DNA of 64,000 bases from Candidatus Enterococcus murrayae (GCF_017315985.1 NZ_JAFLVR010000027.1:1-64000); one strand, 5' to 3'; numbered from the stretch's first letter, positions 1-8,214 are shown. The notes: generated from the letters alone by a model not told the origin. Program-made: numbers and translations.

Positions 1-32
1 TTAAATATACAAGGTGAATTGGAGGGGATGAG

Positions 33-899
33 ATGTTAGGAGCCATTGAGGCAGGCGGAACGAAAATAATCTGTGCTATAGCGGATGAAAATAATGTAAC
101 CGAAATCATTGACGAGGAAATCATTGAGACTGGTGACCCTACACGCAATGTAGAGGCCATCATACAGTTTTTCACTGCTCATCCAGTGCAGGCGATCGGG
201 GTAGGTTCCTTTGGTCCGATCGATGTGGATCGTCACTCTGAAACATATGGGTACATTACCAACACGCCTAAGTCAGGGTGGAAAAATTTTGACTTTTTGG
301 GCGCGCTAAAAAAATTGGCTGTACCTATTTACTGGACCACGGATGTAAATGCTGCTGCATTTGGCGAAATGGCATATGGTGCGGCGAGACAGACCAAAAA
401 TTCTGTTTATCTGACAGTTGGGACGGGCGTAGGCGGCGGAGTGATTCTTAATAATGAGATTTTACCGGGGAAAAAGCATTTAGAGATTGGGCATATTTCG
501 ATTGCCAGAAGATCCGGCGATTCCTTTGAAGGTGTCTGTCCTTACCATGACGATTGCCTGGAAGGATTAGTATCAGGTCCAGCGATTTATAAACGGACGG
601 GGATCAAGGGTACAGAGATTGGTCCAGAGGATGCTGTTTGGGATACGGTCGCTTATTATCTTGCTGAAAGCTGTGTGAACTATGCGCTGTCCTTTGCCCC
701 TGAGGTAATTGTTTTAGGCGGCGGAGTCATGCATCAGAAACAGCTGTTTCCCTTCATTCGGAATTATTATTTGCAAGTGATGAATGAGTATATGTCTGTC
801 GCTGATTTAGAGAGCTTTATTGTTCACAGCGAGTTGAATAATCGAGCGGGGATCATCGGCGGATTGGCATTAGCGAAAAAAGTTTTAGGAGGAGAATAA
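33..899 (+). CDS. ROK-family sugar kinase, fructokinase-like
   Basis: Probable cytoplasmic ATP-dependent sugar kinase of the ROK family, fructokinase (ScrK/GmuE) branch. The 288-aa protein begins with the phosphate-binding motif GAIEAGGTK (residues 3-11), has the catalytic Asp in TDVNAAAFGE (D104), a glycine-rich TVGTGVGGG loop (128-136) and the ROK zinc site formed by H154, C169, H172 and C175. All hallmark residues are present and the length is normal. GGAGGGG lies 5 nt before the ATG at 33. It precedes a GH1 phospho-glycosidase by 3 nt and EIIB/EIIA genes, so it probably phosphorylates the sugar released from a PTS-imported glycoside. The family is certain; the substrate is inferred. Confidence 0.88.
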   Translation: MLGAIEAGGTKIICAIADENNVTEIIDEEIIETGDPTRNVEAIIQFFTAHPVQAIGVGSFGPIDVDRHSETYGYITNTPKSGWKNFDFLGALKKLAVPIYWTTDVNAAAFGEMAYGAARQTKNSVYLTVGTGVGGGVILNNEILPGKKHLEIGHISIARRSGDSFEGVCPYHDDCLEGLVSGPAIYKRTGIKGTEIGPEDAVWDTVAYYLAESCVNYALSFAPEVIVLGGGVMHQKQLFPFIRNYYLQVMNEYMSVADLESFIVHSELNNRAGIIGGLALAKKVLGGE

Positions 900-902
900 T
901 CA

Positions 903-2330
903 ATGCATATTAAATTTCCAACCGATTTTTGGTGGGGAGCTGCAACATCAGGCCCTCAATCAGAAGGACGGTTCAACAAGAAGCATGCCAACATGTTTGA
1001 CCACTGGTACGATATTGAACCAGAAGCGTTTTACGATCAGGTAGGACCGAATCTTGCGTCCAATTTTTACAATGACTATAAAGAGGACATTCGTCTGATG
1101 AAGGAGATCGGTTTAAATTCCGTTCGGACGTCGATCCAGTGGACGCGGTTGATTGATGATTTTGAAACCGCTACATTAAATGAAAAAAATGTGGCATTTT
1201 ACAATGATGTGATCGATGAGTTTATTAAAAATGGGATCAAGCCAGTGATCAATTTGCATCACTTTGATTTACCGGTGGAGCTCTATCATAAATATGGCGG
1301 CTGGGAATCCAAGCATGTGGTTGAGCTGTTCGTCAAATTTGCGGAGCAGTGCTTCAAATTGTTTAGTGATCGTGTGACGGACTGGTTTACCTTCAATGAA
1401 CCAATGGTAGTTGTCGAAGGTGAGTACCTGCATCAATTCCACTATCCGAATCTAGTAGATGGAAAAAAAGCTGTTCAGGTAGCCTACAATATTCAGCTGG
1501 CTTCGTCTAAAGCGATCGCTTGCTTCAAAAAGGTGAACCAAAACGAAGCAGGTCGGATCGGGATCATCCTGAACTTGACTCCTGCTTATCCAGCAAGTCA
1601 AAATGCGGCGGATTTAGCAGCGGCTGAGTTCGCGGATTTATGGCTGAATCAATTGTATATGAACGCGTCGACTCTAGGAGCCTTTCCAGCGAAATTAACA
1701 GAGAGGCTGGCAGAAGACGGAGTGCTCTGGGAGACCAGCGAAGAAGAGCTAGAAATCATCAAAAACAATCCAATCGATTATTTAGGCGTGAATTTCTATC
1801 ATCCTCATCGTGTGAAAGCACCAGAGGTTTCTCCAAATAGTTTAGCGGTAGATTGGCTGCCAGAAAAATATTTTGAAGAATATCAAATGCCGGGAAGACG
1901 AATGAATGTCGATAAAGGCTGGGAAATTTATCCGAAAGCTATCTATGATATCGCGGTCAACATTCGTGATAATTACAATAATATTGAATGGTTTGTGTCA
2001 GAAAACGGGATGGGCGTTTCACGAGAAGAGCGCTATTTAAATAAACAAGGGATGATAGAGGACGATTACCGCATCCAGTTTATTCAGGAGCATCTTTATT
2101 GGCTGCATAAAGGGATGGAAGAGGGCTCTAACTGCTTCGGCTACCATCTATGGACCCCAATCGATTGCTGGTCATGGAAAAATGCGTACCGCAATCGCTA
2201 TGGTTTTATTTCGACCGATATCAGAACACAAATAAAAACCATCAAGAAATCCGGTTACTGGTTTAAAAATGTCGCCGATACAAGTGAAATTGAGTTAACA
2301 GAAAAATTAGTGGATCAATTAAACAAATAA
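903..2330 (+). CDS. Glycoside hydrolase family 1, 6-phospho-beta-glycosidase
   Basis: Retaining GH1 enzyme expected to hydrolyse phosphorylated beta-glycosides delivered by a PTS. The 475-aa TIM-barrel protein shows the N-terminal FWWGAATSGPQSEG signature (about 9-22), the acid/base Glu in TFNEP (E166) and the nucleophile in SENGMG (E367). The C-terminal segment with WSWKNAYRNRYGF resembles the phosphate-recognition loop of 6-phospho-glycosidases. It lies between the ROK kinase and EIIB/EIIA of the lactose/cellobiose class, which supports a phospho-substrate. Glucoside versus galactoside cannot be decided from sequence alone. It is clearly divergent from the two other GH1 proteins in the window (53.4 and 55.2 kb). 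Confidence 0.9.
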   Translation: MHIKFPTDFWWGAATSGPQSEGRFNKKHANMFDHWYDIEPEAFYDQVGPNLASNFYNDYKEDIRLMKEIGLNSVRTSIQWTRLIDDFETATLNEKNVAFYNDVIDEFIKNGIKPVINLHHFDLPVELYHKYGGWESKHVVELFVKFAEQCFKLFSDRVTDWFTFNEPMVVVEGEYLHQFHYPNLVDGKKAVQVAYNIQLASSKAIACFKKVNQNEAGRIGIILNLTPAYPASQNAADLAAAEFADLWLNQLYMNASTLGAFPAKLTERLAEDGVLWETSEEELEIIKNNPIDYLGVNFYHPHRVKAPEVSPNSLAVDWLPEKYFEEYQMPGRRMNVDKGWEIYPKAIYDIAVNIRDNYNNIEWFVSENGMGVSREERYLNKQGMIEDDYRIQFIQEHLYWLHKGMEEGSNCFGYHLWTPIDCWSWKNAYRNRYGFISTDIRTQIKTIKKSGYWFKNVADTSEIELTEKLVDQLNK

Positions 2331-2346
2331 TAGGAGGAAATCGATC

Positions 2347-2661
2347 ATGAAAACAATTATGTTAGTTTGTTCAGCAGGGATGAGTACCAGTTTATTGGTT
2401 ACAAAGATGGAAACAGCCGCGAAGGAAGAAAACTTTGAAGCAGATATCTTCGCTGTTTCTGCGACAGAAGCCAATGGCATTTTAGCTGAAAAGGACGTGG
2501 ATGTTTTATTATTAGGACCGCAAGTCCGTTTTATGCTGAAGCAATTTGAAGATAAGGTTGCGGACAAGGGAATTCCAGTATCTGTCATCGATATGGCTGA
2601 CTACGGAATGATGAATGGTCAAAAGGTCTTGCAAGAAGCGAAAAAGCTGATGGGTCTATAA
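2347..2661 (+). CDS. PTS lactose/cellobiose-family EIIB component
   Basis: Cytoplasmic phosphocarrier of a lactose/N,N-diacetylchitobiose/cellobiose-class PTS. The 104-aa protein has the phosphorylated Cys in the first loop after strand 1 (LVCSAGMSTS, C8) and the usual small alpha/beta size of the family. AGGAGG lies just upstream of the ATG. It sits 16 nt after the GH1 gene and 12 nt before the EIIA gene. No EIIC follows; the membrane component must be upstream of the window or elsewhere. Confidence 0.93.
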   Translation: MKTIMLVCSAGMSTSLLVTKMETAAKEENFEADIFAVSATEANGILAEKDVDVLLLGPQVRFMLKQFEDKVADKGIPVSVIDMADYGMMNGQKVLQEAKKLMGL

Positions 2662-2673
2662 GGAGGACATTCG

Positions 2674-2985
2674 ATGGAACAACAAAATTTAGAAGCGATC
2701 ATGGGCTTGATCGTTCACGCGGGAAACGCAAAAAGTGATGCAGTAGAAGCAATCCAAGCGGCAAAACAGTCAGATTTTTCAGAAGCAGAAGATAAAATTA
2801 CCGCAGCAGAAAATGCATTAGTAGAAGCACATCATGCGCAAACAGGACTACTTACTCAAGAAGCTCAAGGCAACAATATGGAAGTCACTCTTTTAGCGGT
2901 TCATAGCCAGGATCACTTGATGACATCGATTGCCTTCACTGATTTGGCTAAGGAAATTGTAGATATCTACAAACGGATCGGATAG
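2674..2985 (+). CDS. PTS lactose/cellobiose-family EIIA component
   Basis: Trimeric, helical phosphocarrier that passes phosphate from HPr to the EIIB encoded just before it. The 103-aa protein has the family motif VHSQDHLM around residues 76-83; H77 and D80 match the phosphorylated His and metal-ligand Asp of the lactose-type EIIA family. Preceded by AGGAGG. It is the last gene of the operon and is followed by a terminator-like hairpin. Confidence 0.93.
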   Translation: MEQQNLEAIMGLIVHAGNAKSDAVEAIQAAKQSDFSEAEDKITAAENALVEAHHAQTGLLTQEAQGNNMEVTLLAVHSQDHLMTSIAFTDLAKEIVDIYKRIG

Positions 2986-3004
2986 TTAAAATGGCTTTTT
3001 TGAT

Positions 3005-3047
3005 AAAAACGAGGGATGAATCTTTGGGATTTATGTCTCGTTTTTTT
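3005..3047 (+). terminator. Rho-independent terminator after EIIA
   Basis: The arms AAAACGAG and CTCGTTTT flank a 20-odd-nt interior that can itself partly pair, and the 3' arm runs into seven T residues. It closes the ROK-GH1-EIIB-EIIA operon. Confidence 0.65.
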
Positions 3048-3103
3048 CTGTGAAAGTATGCATCTATAACAGCTAAGCATTAGACTATTCTGAGTTATTA
3101 GTA

Positions 3104-3133
3104 TAGACCAAGCAAGAGCGTCTGCGCTATAAT
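3104..3133 (+). promoter_or_regulatory. Probable promoter of the GntR gene
   Basis: A perfect -10 TATAAT (3128-3133) is preceded after 18 bp by a weak -35 TAGACC. The GntR ribosome binding site AGAGGAGG follows at 3144-3151. Confidence 0.45.
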
Positions 3134-3159
3134 AATGAAGACAAGAGGAGGTTTTTGCG

Positions 3160-3870
3160 TTGAAAAAGTATATACATATTTCAAATGATATTAAAAATAA
3201 AATCGTTGACGGAACATTTAAAGCCAACGATAAGCTGCCCTCAGAAAAGGAGCTGGGCGTCGAATACGATGCCAGCAAAATGACAGTAAAGCAAGCGCTG
3301 GACATTCTTGTAGCGGAAGGCTTGATCATTAAACGACGAGGGGCCGGGACATTCATCAAGGATCTGTCAACGACAGAGCTGAAGCGGGTCTCTCTCACCA
3401 ATCAGTTCAGAGGAAAAACCGCAGAGCATCCTCAAAATGAGGTCACTAGTAAGGTTTTAAATTTTTCCGTCATCCAGCCAGATGAAAAAATTCAAGACAA
3501 ATTGAATATTTGCGAAGATGACTTTGTTTATTTTATCTACCGTGTCCGCTATGTAGATGGTATTCCTAATGCGATTGAGGAAACCTATATGCCTATTAAT
3601 CTGATCATGAATTTGAAGCTAAAGCATGTAAAGCAATCGATTTATGATTATATCGAAAGTGAGCTGGGGCTGGTCATCCAAAGCGCTCACCGAATCATTA
3701 CAGTGAGAGGGGCGACGGAAGCCGAAGCGGCTGAGCTGCAGATGCAGCCTCATGAGCCTGTGGGGATTGCAGAGCAGGTAGGCTATTTGTCCAGCGGCGC
3801 CGCCTTTGAATATTCAACGACAACGCATCACTATAATCACTTTAAAGCAGAATTGGTATTAACTAAATAA
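3160..3870 (+). CDS. GntR-family regulator with UTRA domain
   Basis: DNA-binding repressor/activator of the HutC-type GntR subfamily. The N-terminal winged helix (about 5-70) contains the typical KLPSEKELGVEYDASKMTVKQ turn region and the RRGAGTFI wing; residues about 90-232 form the UTRA ligand-binding fold. The 236-aa length is standard. The start is TTG at 3160, chosen because AGAGGAGG lies 8 nt upstream. By position it probably controls the PTS/GH1 operon upstream and perhaps the ROK gene downstream, with a phosphorylated sugar as effector (inference). Confidence 0.88.
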   Translation: MKKYIHISNDIKNKIVDGTFKANDKLPSEKELGVEYDASKMTVKQALDILVAEGLIIKRRGAGTFIKDLSTTELKRVSLTNQFRGKTAEHPQNEVTSKVLNFSVIQPDEKIQDKLNICEDDFVYFIYRVRYVDGIPNAIEETYMPINLIMNLKLKHVKQSIYDYIESELGLVIQSAHRIITVRGATEAEAAELQMQPHEPVGIAEQVGYLSSGAAFEYSTTTHHYNHFKAELVLTK

Positions 3871-3888
3871 GGGTGTCGAAAATGGAAA

Positions 3889-3938
3889 AAACTCTGTGAT
3901 TAAGCTGTCTACGCTGCTTGATCGCGGAGTTCTTTTTT
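3889..3938 (+). terminator. Rho-independent terminator after the GntR gene
   Basis: Imperfect hairpin with arms AACTCTGTGATTAAGC and GCTTGATCGCGGAGTT (a few mismatches) followed by TCTTTTTT. Confidence 0.65.
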
Positions 3939-3968
3939 GCAAAGCGATGGATGGGTGATAATTTTTTT

Positions 3969-3986
3969 ATATAGTACAAACTATAT
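3969..3986. promoter_or_regulatory. Inverted repeat, possible operator
   Basis: Perfect 7-bp arms ATATAGT and ACTATAT separated by ACAA. AT-rich, so chance is possible. It lies between the GntR gene and the promoter region of the second ROK kinase. Confidence 0.3.
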
Positions 3987-3995
3987 TCTGTAAAA

Positions 3996-4048
3996 ATCTA
4001 TACTTTTTATTTAAAAGTGTAGATATCAGTCGGGTGTCGTGCTATGAT
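3996..4048 (+). promoter_or_regulatory. 12-bp dyad overlapping a promoter upstream of the second ROK kinase
   Basis: Arms ATCTATACTTTT (3996-4007) and AAAAGTGTAGAT (4013-4024) match at 11 of 12 positions around a 5-bp spacer. The 3' arm overlaps a candidate -35 TAGATA (4020-4025), which is followed after 17 bp by -10 TATGAT (4043-4048). Geometry fits a repressor site over a promoter. The neighbouring GntR protein is the obvious candidate binder, but that is inference. Confidence 0.4.
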
Positions 4049-4132
4049 AGGGATGTAATCGATTACTTAAGCTGCGAAATCTATCTATTCGTTGAGGCGA
4101 ATGATCGTCATTGTTTTTCGTTGCAGAATCAC

Positions 4133-4162
4133 TTGACGGCTTTTTTAAACGTTGACCATAAT
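4133..4162 (+). promoter_or_regulatory. Second candidate promoter of the ROK kinase gene
   Basis: The -35 TTGACG (4133-4138), 18-bp spacer and -10 CATAAT (4157-4162) would give a leader of about 60 nt before the ATG at 4229. The rest of the 3871-4228 gap holds the terminator and dyads listed separately; a 62-codon ORF there has no ribosome binding site. Confidence 0.4.
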
Positions 4163-4228
4163 AGAGAATTTTTAAGAAGGATGGGCATAGTTCTCATACT
4201 TTTTTCAATAAAGGAGAGGTAAAACTGT

Positions 4229-5098
4229 ATGAATCTTTTTGTTATTGATATCGGCGGTTCGTCAATCAAGTATGCCGAATGGGACGGAGACACGCTTGTA
4301 AATAAGAGAAGTCAGCCGACGCCAGCGAGCTGGGAGGGCATGAAGGCACAGTTTATGTCTGAAATAAACAAGTCCAGCCTAGACTTTTCAGGAGTAGCGA
4401 TCAGTTCTCCTGGATCGGTGGATACAAAAGCGGGAATCATCTATGGCTTAAGCGCGATTGACTATATCCATCGATTTGAAATCAGGAAAGAACTAGAAGC
4501 ACTTTTTGGGTTGCGCGTCGCTATTCAAAACGATGCCAATTGTGCCGCTCTAGCTGAAGTCTGGAAGGGCAATGCCTCGACCGTATCAAATAGTGCCTTT
4601 CTTATTATCGGCTCAGGGGTCGGAGGCGCGATTGTCCTAGATAGAAAATTATACGCCGGGCCGCATTTGTTCGGCGGGGAATTTGGCTATATGATATTAA
4701 ACGAAAAGCGCCAAACGTTCAGCGAATTAACGAGTCCAGTCAACCTAGCTAAAAGCTATTCTCTTGAAAAAGGAACGGGTGAGGACTACGATGCGGTTCA
4801 TTTATTTGATTCAGAGAATGAAGCGTTGGCAAAGAAATATGTGGACCAATTTTATGCCACTTTAGCGATCGGAGCTTACAACGTGCTGGTTAGTTTAGAC
4901 GTGGATCGCCTGCTGATCGGCGGAGGAATATCAAGGCGGCCAGGTGTTGTTGAACGTCTTGATAAAGAAGTCAAGCAACTGCTAAGCGCCCAGAAAGCGC
5001 AGGATCTTACTGCGGAAATCATGAGCTGCCGCTTTTTGGATGAGGCGAATCTAATAGGTGCAGTCTATCAATTTGTGACAGAATTTGCCGAAAGCTAA
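4229..5098 (+). CDS. ROK-family kinase, BglK-like, without the zinc motif
   Basis: Probable cytoplasmic sugar/glucoside kinase. The 289-aa protein has DIGGSSIK (7-14), a catalytic Asp in NDANCAALAE (D102) and an IGSGVGG loop (about 128-133). The usual ROK zinc cluster is absent: the His of the ExGH motif is Tyr (GGEFGY, 149-154) and no CxCGxxGC-type cysteines follow. This is known for beta-glucoside kinase-like members. AAGGAGAGG precedes the ATG. It stands alone downstream of its own promoter region and is followed by a strong terminator. Confidence 0.85.
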   Translation: MNLFVIDIGGSSIKYAEWDGDTLVNKRSQPTPASWEGMKAQFMSEINKSSLDFSGVAISSPGSVDTKAGIIYGLSAIDYIHRFEIRKELEALFGLRVAIQNDANCAALAEVWKGNASTVSNSAFLIIGSGVGGAIVLDRKLYAGPHLFGGEFGYMILNEKRQTFSELTSPVNLAKSYSLEKGTGEDYDAVHLFDSENEALAKKYVDQFYATLAIGAYNVLVSLDVDRLLIGGGISRRPGVVERLDKEVKQLLSAQKAQDLTAEIMSCRFLDEANLIGAVYQFVTEFAES

Positions 5099-5233
5099 AA
5101 TGATAAGGTATTTTAGAAAAGAATGCTACTAAGACAAATGGTGAGGGCATCCCTTTGAGCCCACGATTTGACTGGTAATATATCTCAATCAGCAATTTAA
5201 GGGAGAAAAGACAGCAGGCTATCTATTTAAATC

Positions 5234-5290
5234 AAAATGAGTGTGATCAAAGACCTCGATAACGAGGGATTGATCAGCTCATTTTTTTTT
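5234..5290 (+). terminator. Strong Rho-independent terminator
   Basis: Long stem built from AAAATGAG, TGATCAA and CCTCG paired with CGAGG, TTGATCA and TCATTTT, then a run of nine T. It lies about 135 nt after the ROK kinase. Confidence 0.8.
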
Positions 5291-5671
5291 GATTAGGCGG
5301 CTGTAAAAAGATATAGCAATAATGATAGTGAAGAATAATTGTTAAATAATCATATTTTTACTTCTCGTGGAAATAAATGATTCGCGAAGAAAAGGAGGGC
5401 TGGATCAACTGACTAGCTGTTATTAAATGCTGTGTCTATATGGGTGTCATCGTCATGTGATGATTGTAACCAGTCAACTTTACCACCAATAGATAGTATT
5501 AAGAAAATTATTCTAAGTTATAAAAAAAGAGATTTTTGCACTTTTTTAAATACCTTTTTTGAACACTTTTTAAAAATCAGATTAACAAAGGATGATAGGT
5601 GCTGTATCGTAATATTTGTAGAATAACAGAGCATATTTTAAAAAAATGATTTTATAGAAGGGTGTAAAAAA
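5291..5671. other. AT-rich intergenic stretch before spx, no gene seen
   Basis: Only one short GTG-started frame (5432-5626, 64 codons) exists; it has no ribosome binding site and a low-complexity K/F-rich translation, so I do not call it. The stretch presumably holds the spx promoter, but I see no convincing -35/-10 pair. Confidence 0.4.
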
Positions 5672-6097
5672 ATGATTAAATTATATAGTTCAGCAAGCTG
5701 TGCATCATGTAGAAAAGCGAAGGCTTGGTTAAAGGATCAAGGATTGGCATTTGAAGAACGAAATATTATGAATGAGCCTTTGACCAAAGAAGAGATCAAA
5801 GAAATTCTTTCAATGACTGAAACGGGAACAGAAGAGATCATTTCTACCCGATCAAAGGTATACGACAAATTAGCGTTGGATTTTGAAGAGTTATCCTTTA
5901 ATGAGCTGGTCACTCTAATTGAAGAAAACCCCGGCTTGGTCAGACGTCCAATCATCTTGAGCAAAACCAAAATGCAGATCGGCTACAACGAAGAGGATAT
6001 CCATCAGTTTATTCCGCGAGAAGTGCGTAAAGCAACATCAAAGAAATTGACCGAGGTTCTATTGTATATGGACTTGGAAAAACAAAATGTTGGATAA
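5672..6097 (+). CDS. spx: Spx/ArsC-family transcriptional regulator
   Basis: Cytoplasmic global stress regulator that binds the RNA polymerase alpha C-terminal domain rather than DNA alone. The 141-aa protein starts with a thioredoxin-like strand and the CxxC redox switch CASC (C10, C13), as in Spx proteins that respond to thiol stress. The RRPII segment, important for Spx function in Bacillus, is present near residue 92. Length is slightly above the usual 131-137. Preceded by GAAGGGTG. Lactobacillales often carry more than one Spx, so which paralogue this is cannot be said. Confidence 0.88.
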   Translation: MIKLYSSASCASCRKAKAWLKDQGLAFEERNIMNEPLTKEEIKEILSMTETGTEEIISTRSKVYDKLALDFEELSFNELVTLIEENPGLVRRPIILSKTKMQIGYNEEDIHQFIPREVRKATSKKLTEVLLYMDLEKQNVG

Positions 6098-6151
6098 ATA
6101 GCTAGAAAAAGCAGAAAGCACAAGCGACTATGCAGAACATCGGTTTCAGCT

Positions 6152-6176
6152 TTTAAGGCAGTACGTACTCCTTAAA
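6152..6176. promoter_or_regulatory. Near-perfect palindrome upstream of the ParB-like-fold gene
   Basis: TTTAAGG-C-AGTAC meets GTACT-CCTTAAA: the arms are fully complementary over 12 bp apart from one unpaired C. No poly-T follows, so it is not a terminator. It lies about 80 bp before the next start codon and could be a protein-binding site. Confidence 0.35.
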
Positions 6177-6255
6177 TGAATGAATCGCGGCTGGTCTTTT
6201 TCTACGAAGCGTTCTAGAAAAGGAAGGTTGGTGTTCGTGTCGGGAGGGGTTTATA

Positions 6256-6864
6256 ATGACGATAGATTTTGAAAAGAAAGCAATTGAACGAATGCTGGAG
6301 GCAGGGATTAGTCTGGGGCATATCCAGTCGCAAAAAAGAAATTTTTTCCAGGATTCTCACGTGGAAAATTATTACAATAAAATAGAAAATAGTGAACACC
6401 CCTGCAAAAAGATTCCAATAAAAAAAATCATCGGGGTAAAAGCGGATTGGGCGGTCGAGGAGAAATCAGTCTATGATCTTTTCATGAAAGAACTGCCCGA
6501 AGGAAGAGACGTCGGAAAGATCAATGAAAACTTAACCTCCTTGAAGAAAAATGGGCTGGCTTTTCAACAGGCGTTTTATTCCGATGATTTTAATCTTGAA
6601 GGCTCCTCTTTACTCAGGTTCAATTATTACAAAGAAGATGACTGCTATATCCTGCAAAATGACGGGGTCCACCGAGTGATCGCGGCCAAAATGTTCAATG
6701 CGCCGAGCATGTCAGGAATCGTCACCGACTATGAGCTGGATGAGGAGAAGAAGGAGCTGTATGAGGAATACGAATCCTTGAAGGAAATTTTGCGTTTAAC
6801 GGATATCAAAGGCCTGACACTTGATTATTTCCAAGAAAAAATGAGTCGTAATAAAAAAGAATGA
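6256..6864 (+). CDS. Uncharacterised protein with a ParB/sulfiredoxin-like DGxHR motif
   Basis: I do not recognise a named family. The 202-aa soluble protein is charged and has no signal or membrane segment. Residues about 135-150 read NDGVHRVIAAKMFNAP, which resembles the G-x-H-R motif of the ParB N-terminal/sulfiredoxin fold, where it binds a nucleotide. A segment KKIPIKKIIGVKADW (about 52-66) could be the preceding conserved strand. GGGAGGGG sits upstream of the ATG. Possible nucleotide-binding role is inference only. It is monocistronic between spx and a strong bidirectional terminator. Confidence 0.75.
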   Translation: MTIDFEKKAIERMLEAGISLGHIQSQKRNFFQDSHVENYYNKIENSEHPCKKIPIKKIIGVKADWAVEEKSVYDLFMKELPEGRDVGKINENLTSLKKNGLAFQQAFYSDDFNLEGSSLLRFNYYKEDDCYILQNDGVHRVIAAKMFNAPSMSGIVTDYELDEEKKELYEEYESLKEILRLTDIKGLTLDYFQEKMSRNKKE

Positions 6865-6882
6865 ATCGTTGATACATACGAA

Positions 6883-6926
6883 TGACGCCCCCGCCATTAA
6901 AGACAATGGCGGGGGCGTTGCGTTTT
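6883..6926. terminator. Bidirectional GC-rich terminator
   Basis: Perfect 14-bp arms ACGCCCCCGCCATT and AATGGCGGGGGCGT around a 6-nt loop, between two convergent genes. T-rich tail on the plus side. Confidence 0.8.
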
Positions 6927-7557
6927 ACATATATCCCTCAGCTTCTTTGCGCGTCAGCCAAAAATGAATCCCGCCGGTGGAATCCGCCCAGCGATTCGGA
7001 TTGAAATTTTCGGCTGTTACATAGTCGCCAACCCGATAAACAAAATCGCTGTCGACATATGACACCGCCTCGTCGTAATCTTCATTCGTGTACATATCCT
7101 TAATACTCAACACTTTTGCCTTATCACAGCGGCAGCAGGTATTTGTTGCAGAAGTTCTGCGGGCGTCCGCCGGGATCAATAATTGGACGATCCGATAGTC
7201 AAAGCATTTTTTATAACCGATCAAGGGGCCTTCCGCCGGACAATAAAGATCAAAAAACTGTGTCTGATCATCATGGATAATATCGGTCAAATCCGCGTGC
7301 TCCAGCATCGCAAAAAACAGGTTGGCACCAGAGATATCCGCTTCCCGCAAGCTGGAGCCTTGAAAATCAGTTCCCTTAAGCGAAGCATTCTGTAAGATCG
7401 CTCCCGAAAAATCACACTCACGGCACAGGCAATTGTCAAAATTTGCCCCAGTTAAATCAGCATTCGAAAAATCCACGTTCTCAAAGGTCATGTCGTGAAA
7501 ATTAGCATTTTGCAGCTTGCGAAACGAGTAATCATGATTCTTTAATCCATTTGTCAT
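6925..7557 (-). CDS. Pentapeptide-repeat protein with C-terminal DUF5758-like domain
   Basis: Cytoplasmic 210-aa protein. Residues about 10-95 contain pentapeptide repeats of the A(D/N)LxX type (ANFHD, VDFSN, ADLTG, ANFDN, CDFSG, ASLKG, TDFQG, ADISG, ANLFF, ADLTD), which form a right-handed quadrilateral helix. From about 105 on there is a separate domain with CPAEGPLIGYKKC, IVQLLIPADARRTS and CCRCDKAKVL, the pattern of DUF5758 found after such repeats. The Cys pairs could bind metal. Function unknown. The start follows a GAGAGGATG context. Confidence 0.85.
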   Translation of the reverse strand: MTNGLKNHDYSFRKLQNANFHDMTFENVDFSNADLTGANFDNCLCRECDFSGAILQNASLKGTDFQGSSLREADISGANLFFAMLEHADLTDIIHDDQTQFFDLYCPAEGPLIGYKKCFDYRIVQLLIPADARRTSATNTCCRCDKAKVLSIKDMYTNEDYDEAVSYVDSDFVYRVGDYVTAENFNPNRWADSTGGIHFWLTRKEAEGYM

Positions 7558-7619
7558 TATATCGCATCCTCTCTCAACGGTATTCTTATCTCTATTTTAG
7601 CATCACTGAGAAAGAGAAA

Positions 7620-8150
7620 CTATGACAAATCGATCCAATAAAGCTGAACTTTTTTTCCTGCTTCATGGGAAAGCTCTTTGGTTAAAATCCCGCCATTTTT
7701 GATTATCGTGCTTGCAGAGGCACTATTTTCTTTATAGCAGCCCAGCATAACTCTTTCCAACCCAAGGGTTTTACAATAATCCAAGCCCAAACGCAGAATC
7801 GCCGTCGCATAGCCCTTTTTCCGTTCAGTTGGTCGAACACTAAAGCCGACGTGTCCACCAAATTCTCGCAGAAAATCATTCAAATAATGACGAATGTCGA
7901 TCATTCCAATGATTTTTTGATCCCTTTGACGAACAGCCAGAAATGTCGTCGCTGCTACCCAATCAGAGCTTACCGTCGCAGAATCTGCTTGCTTGGCTAA
8001 ATGAGCCAGCCAGTCGTCATAGCTCGTCATTTCTGTCAGCAGAGAAGAACCGTGCAAATCGTTTTCGCCATTAGAAAAATATTCCTCCTTGTAGTCAAGG
8101 ACGGCGGCTTCATGGAGCTTCTGGGGCCGGATCAGTTTGATTTCTTCCAT
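7620..8150 (-). CDS. GNAT-family N-acetyltransferase
   Basis: Cytoplasmic acetyl-CoA-dependent acetyltransferase, 176 aa. The core motif A region reads FSVRPTERKKGYATAILRLGLDYCKTLG (here split: VRPTERKKGYAT then AILRLGLDYC), matching the V-x-P-x-x-R-x-x-G-x-A acetyl-CoA loop. The later segment NSASASTIIKNGG is typical of the RimJ/L-like group that acts on small molecules or protein N-termini. AAAGGAAC precedes the ATG. Substrate unknown. Confidence 0.85.
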   Translation of the reverse strand: MEEIKLIRPQKLHEAAVLDYKEEYFSNGENDLHGSSLLTEMTSYDDWLAHLAKQADSATVSSDWVAATTFLAVRQRDQKIIGMIDIRHYLNDFLREFGGHVGFSVRPTERKKGYATAILRLGLDYCKTLGLERVMLGCYKENSASASTIIKNGGILTKELSHEAGKKVQLYWIDLS

Positions 8151-8214
8151 AAACAGGTTCCTTTCTTCTATTCTTCTATTTAATTATTTGCTGATAGTGT
8201 AACACGATCCGAGC

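Noticed and set aside
4034-4222. 62-codon plus-strand ORF before the second ROK kinase
   Set aside because: No ribosome binding site, overlaps the predicted promoters, and its composition looks random.
5432-5626. 64-codon GTG-started ORF upstream of spx
   Set aside because: No ribosome binding site and a low-complexity K/F-rich translation in an AT-rich gap.
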